The notes below the pieces were generated by a model. That model worked only from the letters and a program-made list of their open reading frames with translations, was not told where the DNA came from and searched no databases. A DNA stretch of 64,000 nt from Allosphingosinicella deserti (GTDB lineage Bacteria; Pseudomonadota; Alphaproteobacteria; Sphingomonadales; Sphingomonadaceae): assembly GCF_003012735.1 (NCBI RefSeq), contig NZ_PXYI01000006.1:62001-126000 (forward strand), written 5' to 3'. The translations under genes were made by a program, and so were the position numbers. How positions within the stretch are numbered: position 1 is the first letter of the stretch; each line of letters begins with the position of its first letter. Below are positions 17,180 through 27,832 of the stretch, piece after piece.

Positions 17180-17467
17180 ATGACCTTCAGACCATTGCAC
17201 GACCGCCTCCTCGTCCGCCGCGTCGCGGCCGAAGCGAAATCGGCCGGCGGAATCATGATTCCCGACACGGCCCAGGAAAAGCCGCAGGAAGGCGAGATCG
17301 TCGCGGTCGGTACCGGCCTGCGCGCCGAAGACGGATCTCGGATCCCGCTCGATGTCAGCGCCGGCGACCGGATCCTGTTCGGCAAATGGAGCGGATCGGA
17401 AGTCCGCTTGGGCGGCGAAGACCTGCTCGTCATGAAGGAAAGCGACGTCCTCGGGATCGTCGGCTGA
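17180..17467 (+). CDS. groES: Co-chaperonin GroES
   Basis: A 95-aa GroES (full length). It has [12 protein letters not shown] at the N-terminus, the mobile loop [19 protein letters not shown] that contacts GroEL, and the typical C-terminal [11 protein letters not shown]. It caps the GroEL ring during ATP-driven folding. CIRCE lies upstream and groEL follows 57 bp downstream, so this is a heat-shock operon. Confidence 0.95.
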   Translation: MTFRPLHDRLLVRRVAAEAKSAGGIMIPDTAQEKPQEGEIVAVGTGLRAEDGSRIPLDVSAGDRILFGKWSGSEVRLGGEDLLVMKESDVLGIVG

Positions 17468-17524
17468 CCAAGATATTCGCCGTGCGGCGCGGCCGCACGG
17501 ACACTTTCACGAGGATTTGAGCAC

Positions 17525-19141
<1,617 letters not shown>

Positions 19142-19226
19142 GGCGATCTGCTGTCAGGCATGTCGTCCGACGACCTGAACATGGCCGCTTCCGAACCTCG
19201 CTCTATCCCTGAAGGAACGCTCCCCG

Positions 19227-19493
19227 ATGAAGAAGCAAAGTGTCGCCGCCGCGCCGGTCGAGATGAACCGCGATCAGATGCACCTCGGCTACTGCGAGAC
19301 CCGTCTCAACGGGCTCGGCGTCAACGCGCCGGGATCGACCGAACTTGCCCGCGTGCGGGCTGCGCGCGACGATATCATTGCCCGGATGGACCCTGCCGAC
19401 CTCGCCGCCTACCGGAAGGCCGCCAACCTGGCGATGACCCCCGAGCAGCGTGCCGAGGACGCCGAACGGCAGGCGGAAACAGAGCCGCGCTGA
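19227..19493 (+). CDS. Small conserved-looking hypothetical protein
   Basis: An 88-aa soluble protein, no signal peptide or membrane segment, rich in Arg/Ala/Glu helices (ARVRAARDDIIARMDPADLA, MTPEQRAEDAERQ). A GAAGGAACG ribosome site precedes the ATG, supporting translation. It follows groEL by 85 bp on the same strand and may share its transcript. Function unknown. Confidence 0.55.
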   Translation: MKKQSVAAAPVEMNRDQMHLGYCETRLNGLGVNAPGSTELARVRAARDDIIARMDPADLAAYRKAANLAMTPEQRAEDAERQAETEPR

Positions 19494-19683
19494 GCCGCCT
19501 GGTCCCGGGCCGGCTGCGCCGGTTCGCTCAGGCGGGGCCGGTGCCCGGGCGCCAACCGCCGACTCAACACTGTACGGTCCGGCGAGATCGCGGCGGATGA
19601 GGCGGACGTCCGAGGTAGCGGGGCGGCGGCGCGGCGCGGAGACCAGATGCCGATGCCGGCGACTGCCTGCACGCGATAAATTT

Positions 19684-19708
19684 GGAACGTCGGAGCGGCC
19701 GGGATGTT
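19684..19708 (+). promoter_or_regulatory. Candidate EcfG (general stress) promoter
   Basis: GGAAC (19684-19688), 16 nt, then TGTT (19705-19708). The alphaproteobacterial EcfG consensus is GGAAC-N16/17-CGTT, so the -35 is exact and the -10 differs at one base. It lies 40 bp upstream of a general-stress-type gene, where such a promoter makes sense. Pattern match only. Confidence 0.4.
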
Positions 19709-19748
19709 GGGGCAAGCGAGCGGGGGCTAGTACATCAGGAGAGCGTAT

Positions 19749-20288
19749 ATGAGCGACAATATCGTATCGGCCGTGTTCGACAGCCACTCGGAAGCCGAAA
19801 CCGCAGTCCGCGAACTGCGGCAGGCGGGCGTGCGGGACAGCGCCCTCTCGATAATCGCGAACCGCGACAGCGGCAGCGGCGAATATGGCGACGCCCACAC
19901 CCATGAGGCGAAGGAAAAGGGTGAAGGCCTGATCAAGGGCGCTCTTGCCGGCGGCGGTGTCGGCGCGCTTCTCGGTATTGCGGCGCTCGCCATTCCGGGC
20001 GTCGGCCCGCTGGCCGCGGCCGGCGCGATCGCGGCCTCCGCGGTCCCCGAAGCCGCCGCGATCGGCGCAGGCGCGGGTGCTCTCGCGGGCGGCCTCAGCG
20101 GCCTGCTCAAGAAGCACGGCGTGAGCGACGAAGACGCGACCTATTATGAGAGCCGGATCCACGACGGCGGCGTGTTCGTCTCGGTGGATGCCCGGGAGGC
20201 CGGAATCAGCGCGGAAACGGCGCGCGAAATCCTCTACCGTTATGGCGGCCACAGCGCGACGCGCTCGCGGACGGCATCGGTCATCTAA
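19749..20288 (+). CDS. General stress protein (YflT/GSP17M-like) with glycine-rich membrane segment
   Basis: A 179-aa protein. Residues 1-45 (NIVSAVFDSHSEAETAVREL) match the general-stress-protein 17M/YflT-type domain found in stress proteins. Residues about 60-115 are a Gly/Ala-rich hydrophobic stretch (ALAGGGVGALLGIAALAIPG) that could span a membrane. A C-terminal repeat of the first fold (YYESRIHDGGVFVSVDAREA) follows. It is flanked by a possible EcfG promoter and a strong terminator, so it is a single-gene unit. The biochemical function of this family is not established. Confidence 0.75.
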   Translation: MSDNIVSAVFDSHSEAETAVRELRQAGVRDSALSIIANRDSGSGEYGDAHTHEAKEKGEGLIKGALAGGGVGALLGIAALAIPGVGPLAAAGAIAASAVPEAAAIGAGAGALAGGLSGLLKKHGVSDEDATYYESRIHDGGVFVSVDAREAGISAETAREILYRYGGHSATRSRTASVI

Positions 20289-20348
20289 GCGAGCTTCTGG
20301 CTGGCGGCCCGAACATCGGGGCTGCCGCGGGAACAAGCGAATGCGAGA

Positions 20349-20377
20349 GGCGCTCCGGCCAAGCCGGAGCGCCTTTT
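20349..20377 (+). terminator. Rho-independent terminator
   Basis: A perfect 10-bp stem (GGCGCTCCGG / CCGGAGCGCC), extendable by one pair, with a tiny loop and TTTT immediately after. It lies 60 bp after the stress-protein stop and ends that unit. The reverse direction lacks a T run. Confidence 0.85.
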
Positions 20378-20414
20378 CGTTGCCCGGATGCTCAGGCGAT
20401 TTGGCCGCGGCCGA

Positions 20415-20879
20415 TCACCGTCGACCCGGCGGAGCGTCGCGCCGTTCCGCAAACAGCTCCGACAGCGCCTGCGACGCGGCGATCGCGCGCGGGAAGCCGG
20501 CCGTCACGGTGGTCAGATAGACGATCTCCTTCAGCTCCGCTTCGCTGACGCCGATGTTGAGCGCGTAGCCGGCGTGGACCTTCAGGAAAGCGGGCTCCCC
20601 CATCGCTGCGAAGGCTGCGACGGCGGCGAGCTGGCGCGTGCGGCCGTCGAGCCCGGGCCGCGACCAGATTTCGCCGAGCGCATAGCCCTGGGTGGCATCG
20701 GCAAGCGCCGGAAAGTCGCGCCGCATGCCCTCCAGGACGGGTTGCGGCGCGCCTTTGTTGAGGCTCCGGATCACCGCCTCGCCGCGCTGCAGCCGCGGGT
20801 CGGTCGATTGCGCATGGGCATGTGCCGGGAGGGCCGCCAGCAGAAGCAGGACGGCCCGGTGCGGACGAGAGACTGGCAT
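20415..20879 (-). CDS. Exported carboxymuconolactone decarboxylase (AhpD-like) family protein
   Basis: A 154-aa protein with signal peptide (MPVSRPHRAVLLLLAALPAH, cleaved near HAQS) followed by a CMD/AhpD-type all-helical domain (LGEIWSRPGLDGRTRQLAAV, KVHAGYALNIGVSEAELKEI, VYLTTVTAGFPRAI). It lacks the CxxC of AhpD, so peroxiredoxin-reductase activity is unlikely and it is closer to the decarboxylase-like branch. It is 10 nt downstream of the SDR gene on the same strand, hence co-transcribed. Substrate unknown. Confidence 0.8.
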   Translation of the reverse strand: MPVSRPHRAVLLLLAALPAHAHAQSTDPRLQRGEAVIRSLNKGAPQPVLEGMRRDFPALADATQGYALGEIWSRPGLDGRTRQLAAVAAFAAMGEPAFLKVHAGYALNIGVSEAELKEIVYLTTVTAGFPRAIAASQALSELFAERRDAPPGRR

Positions 20880-20889
20880 CGTCACCGCC

Positions 20890-21612
20890 TCAGCTCGCCG
20901 TCGGCCGCACGACGATGTCGCTGACGTCGACATCGTCCGGCTGCTCGATCGCATAGCGCACCGCGCGCGCGATCGCGTCCGGCTTGAGCGCGATGGCGCG
21001 ATAGGTCTGCATCGCCTCCGCAGCCGCGGGATCGGTGATCGTGTCGGCCAGTTCGCTTTCGACCACGCCCGGATAGATGCAGGTCACCCGGATACGATCA
21101 TTCTCCTGCCGCAGCCCCTCGGAGATGGCCCGAACGGCAAATTTGGTCCCGCAATAGACGGCCGCCGTCGGCACCACCGACAACGCGCCGATCGACGCCA
21201 TGTTGATGATGTGGCCGGAGCCGCGTTCCGTCATCTCGGGCAGGACCGCGGCGATGCCGTAGAGCACCCCCTTGATGTTGACGTCGACCATCCGGTCCCA
21301 TTCGTCGACCTTCAGCGAGGACATCGGCGAGAGCGGCATGATGCCGGCATTGTTGACGATCACGTCGATCCGGCCGAACGCTTCGCGCGCGGCGTCGGCG
21401 AAGGCGGCCACATCGGCGCGGTCGACGACGTCGAGGCGCCGGATCAGCACTTCTCCGCCTGCGCTCCGTATCTCTTCGGCCAGCGCTTCGAGGCGATCGA
21501 CGCGGCGTGCGCCGAGCACGAGCCTGGCGCCGGCACGGCCGAGCTCGCGGGCGATCCCGGCGCCGATCCCGCTCGAGGCTCCGGTGACGAGGACGACTTT
21601 GTCGAGGGCCAT
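20890..21612 (-). CDS. Short-chain dehydrogenase/reductase
   Basis: A 240-aa classical SDR: TGASSGIG cofactor motif (residues 11-18), NNAG, catalytic Ser in MASIGALS and YCGTK. LVLGARRVDRLEAL (Arg after the second strand) favours NADP(H). A GGAAAGGAAC site precedes the ATG. The gene is divergent from a LysR regulator with 101 bp between starts, a common arrangement where the regulator controls the oxidoreductase. The substrate cannot be named; similar proteins act on alcohols and ketones. Confidence 0.88.
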   Translation of the reverse strand: MALDKVVLVTGASSGIGAGIARELGRAGARLVLGARRVDRLEALAEEIRSAGGEVLIRRLDVVDRADVAAFADAAREAFGRIDVIVNNAGIMPLSPMSSLKVDEWDRMVDVNIKGVLYGIAAVLPEMTERGSGHIINMASIGALSVVPTAAVYCGTKFAVRAISEGLRQENDRIRVTCIYPGVVESELADTITDPAAAEAMQTYRAIALKPDAIARAVRYAIEQPDDVDVSDIVVRPTAS

Positions 21613-21713
21613 GATCTGTTCCTTTCCGGATTGTGGGTGTCCGGAATATGGACCCGCAGGACTGTCGTGATAAGCTGAACATTCCTTACCAGGCTGGAAA
21701 GCGGAGCTAACCA

Positions 21714-22628
21714 ATGCTTGCCGATCTTAACGCTCTTGCCGTGTTCGCCCGCGTTGCCGAGGCACGCAGCTTTCGCGCCGCCGCGGACCAGCTCGGCGTC
21801 ACCCGGTCGGCGGTCAGCCAGACGATCCGCCGGCTCGAGGAGATGCTCGGCATCGCGCTCGTCCAGCGGACGACCCGCAGCGTCAGCCTCACCGAAGCCG
21901 GCACGCGTCTCTACGAGGAGGTGGCGCCGGCGATCGCCGACATGCGCGCCGCGGTCGAAGCCACCGGCAGCCTGAGCGGGCGCCCGCGCGGCCAGCTGCG
22001 GATCGCGGTCTCGTCGATCGCCGAGCGCTTCCTGTCCGGGCCGCTGCTCGCCGGCTTCGCTGAGGCGAACCCCGAGATCCAGATCGACATCAACGTGACC
22101 GATCATGAATTCGACATCGTCGCCGAAGGCTATGATGCCGGCGTTCGCCTGGGCGAAGTGATCGAGCAGGACATGATCGCGGTGCCGGTCAGCGGGGCGC
22201 AGCGGCAACTCGCTTTCTGCGCGCCGCATTACCGCGACCGCTTCGGCGTCCCGGCCCATCCGCGCGAGCTGTCGGCGCACCGCTGCATCGGTTGGCGTCC
22301 GGCGCCCGAAGCCGCGCCCTATCGCTGGGAATTCGCCGAAGCGGGCCGGGAGTTCAGCGTCGCGGTCGCGCCGGAGATCACCACCAATGACATGGCGCTG
22401 ATGATCAAGCTCGCCGTCGCCGGTGCCGGGATCACCTTCGGAATGGAGGAGAGCTTTCGGCCCTGGGTCGATCGCGGCGAGCTCGTTCCGATCCTCGAAG
22501 ACTATAGCCCGGCCTTTCCCGGCTTCTACCTCTTCTATCCCAGCCGCCGGAACGCGGCGCCCAAGCTCCGCGCCCTCATCGACCACGTCCGTCACAACAG
22601 CCCCAATTCGGCGACCGGCACGCTTTAG
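21714..22628 (+). CDS. LysR-family transcriptional regulator
   Basis: A 304-aa LysR regulator with N-terminal HTH (SFRAAADQLGVTRSAVSQTI), the linker, and an effector domain of the CrgA/DsdC-type branch (VAEGYDAGVRLGEVIEQDMI, AGAGITFGMEESFRPWVDRG). A purine-rich AAAGCGGAG sequence lies 7 nt before the ATG. Divergent from the SDR gene; the shared 101-bp space (21613-21713) contains GTCC-N7-GGAC (21639-21653), a small inverted repeat that could be part of its operator. Confidence 0.87.
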   Translation: MLADLNALAVFARVAEARSFRAAADQLGVTRSAVSQTIRRLEEMLGIALVQRTTRSVSLTEAGTRLYEEVAPAIADMRAAVEATGSLSGRPRGQLRIAVSSIAERFLSGPLLAGFAEANPEIQIDINVTDHEFDIVAEGYDAGVRLGEVIEQDMIAVPVSGAQRQLAFCAPHYRDRFGVPAHPRELSAHRCIGWRPAPEAAPYRWEFAEAGREFSVAVAPEITTNDMALMIKLAVAGAGITFGMEESFRPWVDRGELVPILEDYSPAFPGFYLFYPSRRNAAPKLRALIDHVRHNSPNSATGTL

Positions 22629-22657
22629 GGCGCAGCCCGACCGACAGCCGGCCCTCG

Positions 22658-23428
22658 TTACCGCCGCTGGCCCAGGCCTGTCGCCGTCCAGTAGATCCCG
22701 CCCATCAGATGCGCGAGATAGGTCGGATCGCGGTACATCTCACCATTATGCCCGAGCGTGGTGACGAACACGCGGCCTTTCTCGTGGCGATGGTGCCAGG
22801 CGATCGGATGATCCTTGCCCATCGGCCTGGCAACCTGGCCGGGCCAGATCTTGGTGGGGTCGTAGCTCGTCTCGTCGACGTTCAGCACGGGGTTGATGCG
22901 AACATTGTAGGGATTGGTGGTGACGTAATATTCGTCGCTCCAGATCCAGCGGGGCGGCACGCCGTAGGTTGCCGGAAAGCCCGCATCCTCAACCGTGACC
23001 ACCCCGGTCTGCAGCATCGGGTGGACGCCGACACGCCGACCGACCAATTTCTCGTACCATGCCCAATTGTCGGGCGGCGTGATCGCCGCGCGGTGGACGA
23101 CGATCGCATTGCCGCCGTCGCGCATATAGGCCTCGAACTTGGCGCGCTGGGTGGGGTTCAGCTCCTCGCCCGGCGTGTTGAGGAACATGACCGCCGCATA
23201 TTGCCCAAGATCGCCTTCAAACGCCGCCGTGTCGTTGGTCCAGGTGAATTCGAAGGCGTGGAGCTTGGCGAGCCGCTCCAGGCTGTCGCGCGCGATCGGA
23301 ATATATTCGTAATGATATTTGTTCGGGATGGAGAGCACGAGCAGCTTGAACTGGCTTTCCGCCCGGGCGCTCGCCGGGGCGGTCAGAGCGACGAAGGCGC
23401 CAAGCGCGAGGGCAATCCGGTTCATCAT
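22658..23428 (-). CDS. Secreted ThuA-like domain protein
   Basis: A 256-aa protein with signal peptide (MMNRIALALGAFVALTAPAS) and a ThuA-type, class I amidotransferase-like fold (KLLVLSIPNKYHYEYIP, AAVMFLNTPGEELNPTQRAK, HHRHEKGRVFVTTLGHNGEM). Many such proteins act in sugar metabolism of Bacteroidetes and proteobacteria, without known catalysis. The start is uncertain: ATGs occur at 23437, 23428 and 23425, and a GGGAGAG sequence just before the latter two favours them. Confidence 0.8.
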   Translation of the reverse strand: MMNRIALALGAFVALTAPASARAESQFKLLVLSIPNKYHYEYIPIARDSLERLAKLHAFEFTWTNDTAAFEGDLGQYAAVMFLNTPGEELNPTQRAKFEAYMRDGGNAIVVHRAAITPPDNWAWYEKLVGRRVGVHPMLQTGVVTVEDAGFPATYGVPPRWIWSDEYYVTTNPYNVRINPVLNVDETSYDPTKIWPGQVARPMGKDHPIAWHHRHEKGRVFVTTLGHNGEMYRDPTYLAHLMGGIYWTATGLGQRR

Positions 23429-23494
23429 CTCTCCCATGCAACATGATCGCGTGGCCCATCATGGCCGGCGCGGGAGGATTAGCCGATCGGCGGC

Positions 23495-24325
23495 TCAGGC
23501 GGAATAAGGCGGCCGATCCAGTCCGGCGGGGCTCAAGGTAAAGATCTCGCACCCGGTTTCGGTAATTCCAACTGAATGTTCGAACTGGGCCGACAGGCTG
23601 CGGTCGCGGGTCACCGCGGTCCAGCCGTCGTCGAGGACCTTGGTGTCGGCGCGGCCGGCGTTGATCATCGGTTCGATCGTGAAGATCATCCCGGGACGGA
23701 GCTCCGGCCCGGTTCCCCGCGATCCGAAATGATAGACGTCCGGCAGATCGTGATAGACGAGCCCCACGCCGTGGCCGACGAAATCGCGGACGACTCCCAT
23801 CCTGTGCTTCTCCGCGTGCCGCTGAATGGCGTGGCCGATGTCGCCGAGGTGATTGCCGGGCTTGGCCTGTTCGATGCCGAGCATCAGGCATTCGTAGGTG
23901 ACGTCGACGAGCCTGCGCGCCTTCACCGGCACGTCGCCGACGAAATACATCCGGCTCGTATCGCCGTACCAGCCGTCGATGATCGACGTCAGATCGATGT
24001 TGAGGATGTCGCCGGCCTTGAGCTTCTTCTCGCCCGGAATGCCATGGCAGACGACGTGGTTGATCGAGATGCAGGTCGCATGCTGGTAGCCGCTATAGCC
24101 GATGTTCGCCGGGATCCCGCCGGCGGCAAGGATCCGCTCCCGCACGAAATCGTCCAGTTCGGCGGTGCTGACGCCGGGAACGACGAGCGGGACGAGCGCA
24201 TCGAGGATCTCGGCCGAGAGGCGGCCGGCCTTGCGCATGCCGGCGAAGCCCTCGGGGCCGTAAAGCTTGATCGCATGGCCGCGGGCGGCGGGGGTCGCCG
24301 GAGTCACCTGAAGATATTGGGTCAT
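23495..24325 (-). CDS. map: Type I methionine aminopeptidase
   Basis: Removes the initiator Met from nascent proteins (276 aa, cytosolic). All five metal ligands of the pita-bread fold are visible: two Asp in NIDLTSIIDGWYGDTSRM, His in FVGHGVGL, Glu in FTIEPMINAG and Glu in SAQFEHSVGI. The usual FHExP after the first His is YHDLP here, a Glu-to-Asp difference beside the conserved His. A Pro/Ala-rich extension of about 20 residues precedes the core. It may be the housekeeping enzyme or a second copy. Confidence 0.93.
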   Translation of the reverse strand: MTQYLQVTPATPAARGHAIKLYGPEGFAGMRKAGRLSAEILDALVPLVVPGVSTAELDDFVRERILAAGGIPANIGYSGYQHATCISINHVVCHGIPGEKKLKAGDILNIDLTSIIDGWYGDTSRMYFVGDVPVKARRLVDVTYECLMLGIEQAKPGNHLGDIGHAIQRHAEKHRMGVVRDFVGHGVGLVYHDLPDVYHFGSRGTGPELRPGMIFTIEPMINAGRADTKVLDDGWTAVTRDRSLSAQFEHSVGITETGCEIFTLSPAGLDRPPYSA

Positions 24326-24461
24326 GACGATCAGCTAGGCATTCCGCGCCGCTTTTTCGAGGGCGGATGCGTCCCCGGGCGCGTGAAGGGCCCGCGACCC
24401 TGGTCGATTTAGCCCTCCGGGGCAGCTACGGTCACGTCGAGAACCTGAGGAGGACCCACTT

Positions 24462-25517
24462 ATGCTCGAAGACCGGCCGCGATTGGCGCTGCTGAGCGGA
24501 CCGACGCCGATCGAGCGCCTCGCCCGGCTCGAGCGGATCCTCGCCGGGGACACGGCACGGCCCCTGTTCGTCAAGCGCGACGATGTGATGGGCGTGGGCG
24601 GCGGCGGCAACAAATTGCGCAAGCTTGAATTCCTGATCGCCGACGCACAGGCGCAAGGCTGCGACACCTTCGTCACCACCGGCGGCCGGCAGTCCAACCA
24701 TGCCCGCTTGTCCGCCGCCGCCTCGGCGCGTGCCGGCCTTGCCTGCGAGCTGGTGCTTGCCGACATGGTCGACCGCGACGACGAAAGCTATCGGCGCAAC
24801 GGCAACGTCCTGCTCGACGGTCTATTCGGCGCCCGGCTCCACCATGTCTCCGGCGACACCGACACGCTGGCCTTCGCCCGAGCCCGCGCCGAGCAGCTGC
24901 GGGCCGAGGGCCGCAAGGCCTACGTCGTCGGGGCAGGGGGATCGTCGCCGATCGGCTGTCTCGGCTATGCCGCCTGCGCGCACGAGATCCTGGCGCAGGA
25001 AGCGGCGCTCGGGCTCCGCTTCGAACGGATCGTGATCCCGAACGGCAGCGCAGGAACCCATGCCGGGCTTGCCGCCGGCTTCGCCGCGGCGGGTGACGAT
25101 CCTCGGCGGGTTCAATCCTACACCGTGCTCGCGCCGCTTGCGCAGGCGCAAGCGGCGACCCGGGATTTGGCGCGCGAAACCCTGAAGCTGCTCGACCCTG
25201 AGGCCGCGCTTGCCGACGACGATATCGTCGTTCTGGGCGGCCAGCGGGGCGAGGGCTACGGCATCCCGACGGCGGCGATGCTGGAGGCGGTGCGCCTCGT
25301 CGCCAGGGCCGAGGGACTGCTGCTCGATCCGGTCTACGGCGGGAAGGCCTTTGCCGGCCTGATCGCGGCGATCCGGTCGGCCGAGGCCAGCGGACCTTCC
25401 TTGTTCGTGATGACCGGCGGCGTGCCCGGCCTGTTCGCCTACGAACCCGCCTTCCGGGACGAGGACCGGAGCCCCCGGCAGGCCGTCAGCGCGTCCCGGG
25501 ACGCGGCATCCCAATAG
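24462..25517 (+). CDS. PLP-dependent D-cysteine desulfhydrase / ACC-deaminase family enzyme
   Basis: A 351-aa type II PLP enzyme. The Schiff-base Lys lies in GGGGNKLRKLEFL (about residue 51), Ser/Asn contacts follow in GGRQSNHARLSAAAS, and the phosphate-binding loop is NGSAGTHAGLAAG. The family includes D-cysteine desulfhydrase (giving pyruvate, H2S and ammonia), ACC deaminase and L-cysteate sulfo-lyase; motifs alone do not separate them. A GAGGAGGA site precedes the ATG. The 3' end overlaps the convergent gene by 79 nt. Confidence 0.85.
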   Translation: MLEDRPRLALLSGPTPIERLARLERILAGDTARPLFVKRDDVMGVGGGGNKLRKLEFLIADAQAQGCDTFVTTGGRQSNHARLSAAASARAGLACELVLADMVDRDDESYRRNGNVLLDGLFGARLHHVSGDTDTLAFARARAEQLRAEGRKAYVVGAGGSSPIGCLGYAACAHEILAQEAALGLRFERIVIPNGSAGTHAGLAAGFAAAGDDPRRVQSYTVLAPLAQAQAATRDLARETLKLLDPEAALADDDIVVLGGQRGEGYGIPTAAMLEAVRLVARAEGLLLDPVYGGKAFAGLIAAIRSAEASGPSLFVMTGGVPGLFAYEPAFRDEDRSPRQAVSASRDAASQ

Positions 25518-25948
25518 GTGTTGGTAACGATGACGATGCCGGTCCAGCCATCCTGCGGCCGGTCGGCGACCGCGACGGCAAACCGAGCCGCACCGTTGCG
25601 GAACGACTGACCCGTGGTGAAGGGCGGCGCCGCCAAGTCTTCGGCTTGCCAGTTGGGGCGCAATTCCCGGCGATAGCCCGGAAGCACATTGGGTGCTTGC
25701 TGCACCCGCACGCGCAGGAAGCGCGCCTCCAGGCATTCGCCGCCATCCGCCTTGAGCGCGCGCAGGGTGCGGTCGGCGCTCTGCACCATGTCGGCACGAT
25801 AGGGATCGCGGAAAGGGATGCGGGAATCCGCCACCGCGCCGGCCGGATCGCGCGGTGAGGCGACCGGCGCGGCCGCGGAACAGGCGACGCCGATCAGGCT
25901 CAACGCCGCGAGGAGCCTGTTACGGCGTGGCCTTGACTGAGACGACAT
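25439..25948 (-). CDS. Secreted or lipid-anchored hypothetical protein
   Basis: A 169-aa protein starting MSSQSRPRRNRLLAALSLIG, a basic N-terminus followed by a hydrophobic helix and a Cys (GVACSAAAP) that is an imperfect lipobox. The mature part (FRDPYRADMVQSADRTLRAL, GWTGIVIVTNTYWDAASRD) is not recognised. Two further ATGs lie upstream; 25948 is the one closest to the signal. It overlaps the convergent PLP-enzyme gene by 79 nt at their 3' ends, which is unusual and makes one of the two 3' ends worth checking. Confidence 0.55.
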   Translation of the reverse strand: MSSQSRPRRNRLLAALSLIGVACSAAAPVASPRDPAGAVADSRIPFRDPYRADMVQSADRTLRALKADGGECLEARFLRVRVQQAPNVLPGYRRELRPNWQAEDLAAPPFTTGQSFRNGAARFAVAVADRPQDGWTGIVIVTNTYWDAASRDALTACRGLRSSSRKAGS

Positions 25949-26108
25949 CGAGCGTCGGCACATCGGCCGGGCGCGAACTGGACAGGCACGGGTCATTGCC
26001 GGCAGCCTCGGTCGAAAGCGCTGCATCGGTCAAGGCGGTTCGGTGGCATCTTGACCTCTCGAACCGCGTTGCGCACCACCTGTCGGCCATTCATTCGGGA
26101 GAATGTCG

Positions 26109-27008
26109 ATGCGATCCGGGAAGCGTCTCCGTAGAGCGGCCGCCCTCATCTTTGTCATTGCCTGGTCCGCATCGCCGGCGGCGGCCCAGGTCTATGACGC
26201 GATCGACATGACCGGAATGAGCATCTACGCCGAGGAAGAAGCGGTGATGGACGCGGCGCGCGAAACGGTGACTCGCCGGCCGTCGCGGGCGCAGCCGGCG
26301 CCGGCGCCGGCGCCGACGGAGCGGCTGACCTATGTCCCATCGGTCGAGCGCCGCCGCGCGAATTTTGCCAGGTTCGTCGACAGGATGCGAGTCCAGGACC
26401 CGACCGGCGCCGCGGCGCTGGAGAAGGAACTCGCCTCCGCCGACGTGATCGACAGGATCGGCAAAGAGCTGACGGCCTTCGGCATGCGCACCGACAATGT
26501 CGGCGATGCCTATGCGATCTGGTGGCTCAATGCCTGGCTCGCCTCGCGCCAGCGGTCCGACACCCCGCCCGCGCGCCAGATCGCCGCGGTCCGCGCCCAG
26601 GCGGCGCGCGCGATGGCCGCGGTGCCGGAGATTGCCGGCGGGAGCGATGCCGTGAAGCAGGAAGTGGCGGAGTCCAATCTGATCCTGGCGATGCTGATCG
26701 GCGCCTTCATGGAACGTGCGAAGAACGATCCTGCGCTGTTTCGTCAGGTCGCAGAGTCCGTCGCCAAGGGCGCGCGGGCCTCCGGCCTCGATCTTGCGAC
26801 GATGGAGCTGACCGACGACGGCTTCCAGGCCAGCGACGGCGCGAAGTCCGAGGCCGGGGAACCCGATGCCCCGAAGCTGGCAGGGGCGCAGCAGGAAGAC
26901 GGCGATTACGGGATCATCGCTCCAATCGTTGGCGCCGGCGCCGCCGGGCTGATCGGCGGCCTTTTGCTTTCGCGTGGCCGCCGATCGCATCGGGCCGATC
27001 GCGGATAG
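26109..27008 (+). CDS. Secreted protein of unknown function with C-terminal hydrophobic anchor
   Basis: A 299-aa protein. Signal peptide at the N-terminus (RLRRAAALIFVIAWSASPAA), Pro/Ala linker near residues 60-70 (QPAPAPAPAPTER), then a helical region (RFVDRMRVQDPTGAAALEKE, YAIWWLNAWLASRQRS, NLILAMLIGAFMERAKNDPA), and a C-terminal glycine-rich hydrophobic helix followed by Arg (LIGGLLLSRGRRS). It looks like an uncharacterised family, possibly DUF6683-type. ATG 26109 has GGGAG 7 nt upstream; ATG 26103 is too close to that site. Confidence 0.6.
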   Translation: MRSGKRLRRAAALIFVIAWSASPAAAQVYDAIDMTGMSIYAEEEAVMDAARETVTRRPSRAQPAPAPAPTERLTYVPSVERRRANFARFVDRMRVQDPTGAAALEKELASADVIDRIGKELTAFGMRTDNVGDAYAIWWLNAWLASRQRSDTPPARQIAAVRAQAARAMAAVPEIAGGSDAVKQEVAESNLILAMLIGAFMERAKNDPALFRQVAESVAKGARASGLDLATMELTDDGFQASDGAKSEAGEPDAPKLAGAQQEDGDYGIIAPIVGAGAAGLIGGLLLSRGRRSHRADRG

Positions 27009-27013
27009 GCCGG

Positions 27014-27832
27014 TCAGGCCTCGGCGAGCCGGCCGAGCAGGATCTCATCGATGGTGTGGGCGACGCCGTCTTCGTCGTTCGACAGGGTGACCGCGTCGGC
27101 GGCGGCGCGCACTTCCTCCGGCGCCTGGCCCATTGCGATCGAGAAGCCGGCGCGGGCGAACATCGGCAGATCGTTGCGCATGTCGCCGATCACCGCGACC
27201 TCCGCCAGCGTCACGCCAGCCGCCGCCGCCAGCGCGGCGACGCCGTCGCCCTTGTTCGCGGCCGGCGCGGTGATGTCGAGAAAGTAGGGCTGGGAGCGCG
27301 CAACGGTCGCCTGTCCCGCCGAGGTACCGCACAAATCGTCTTCGAGCCGGGCGAGCAGCGCATGATCGTCGGAGACGCCGACGATCTTGTCGACATTGGC
27401 GGTCAGCGACCTCAGATCCGGCACGATCACAGGATCGACGTTGCTCGACAATTTCTCGCGCGGCACCCGCCGATTGTTCGCGTCGAGCGCGTACCAATTC
27501 CCGTCCGCGAACAGCCAGATGTCGACCTTCGCGCCGGTCAGCGTCTCAAGGCTCTGCGCCGCAACCTGGGGCTCCAGCCGCGCGGCGCTCAGCACGCGCC
27601 CGTCCGGTTCCAGGATCGTGCCGCCGTTGAACGCGCCGATCTGGCCGCGCAGGCCGAGCCGCTCGGCGATCCAGACGATGCCGCTCGGCGGCCTTGCGCT
27701 GATCAGACTGAAATGCACGCCGGCCGCGCGCAGACGGGCCGCCGCGGCGACGACCGCGTCGGACAGCGTCTTGTCGGACCGCACCAGGGTCCCGTCGACG
27801 TCGGAGACGACCAGGCGGATGGGTAGGCTCAT
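27014..27832 (-). CDS. HAD-superfamily Cof-type phosphatase
   Basis: A 272-aa HAD hydrolase of the Cof/IIB subclass, likely dephosphorylating a sugar phosphate. Motif I is VSDVDGTLV, motif II the Ser in LISARPPSG, motif III the Lys in [11 protein letters not shown], motif [12 protein letters not shown]. The large IIB cap domain lies between. Its ATG overlaps the gnd stop by 4 nt, so the two are translationally coupled, which suggests a substrate linked to the pentose/gluconate branch. Confidence 0.85.
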   Translation of the reverse strand: MSLPIRLVVSDVDGTLVRSDKTLSDAVVAAAARLRAAGVHFSLISARPPSGIVWIAERLGLRGQIGAFNGGTILEPDGRVLSAARLEPQVAAQSLETLTGAKVDIWLFADGNWYALDANNRRVPREKLSSNVDPVIVPDLRSLTANVDKIVGVSDDHALLARLEDDLCGTSAGQATVARSQPYFLDITAPAANKGDGVAALAAAAGVTLAEVAVIGDMRNDLPMFARAGFSIAMGQAPEEVRAAADAVTLSNDEDGVAHTIDEILLGRLAEA

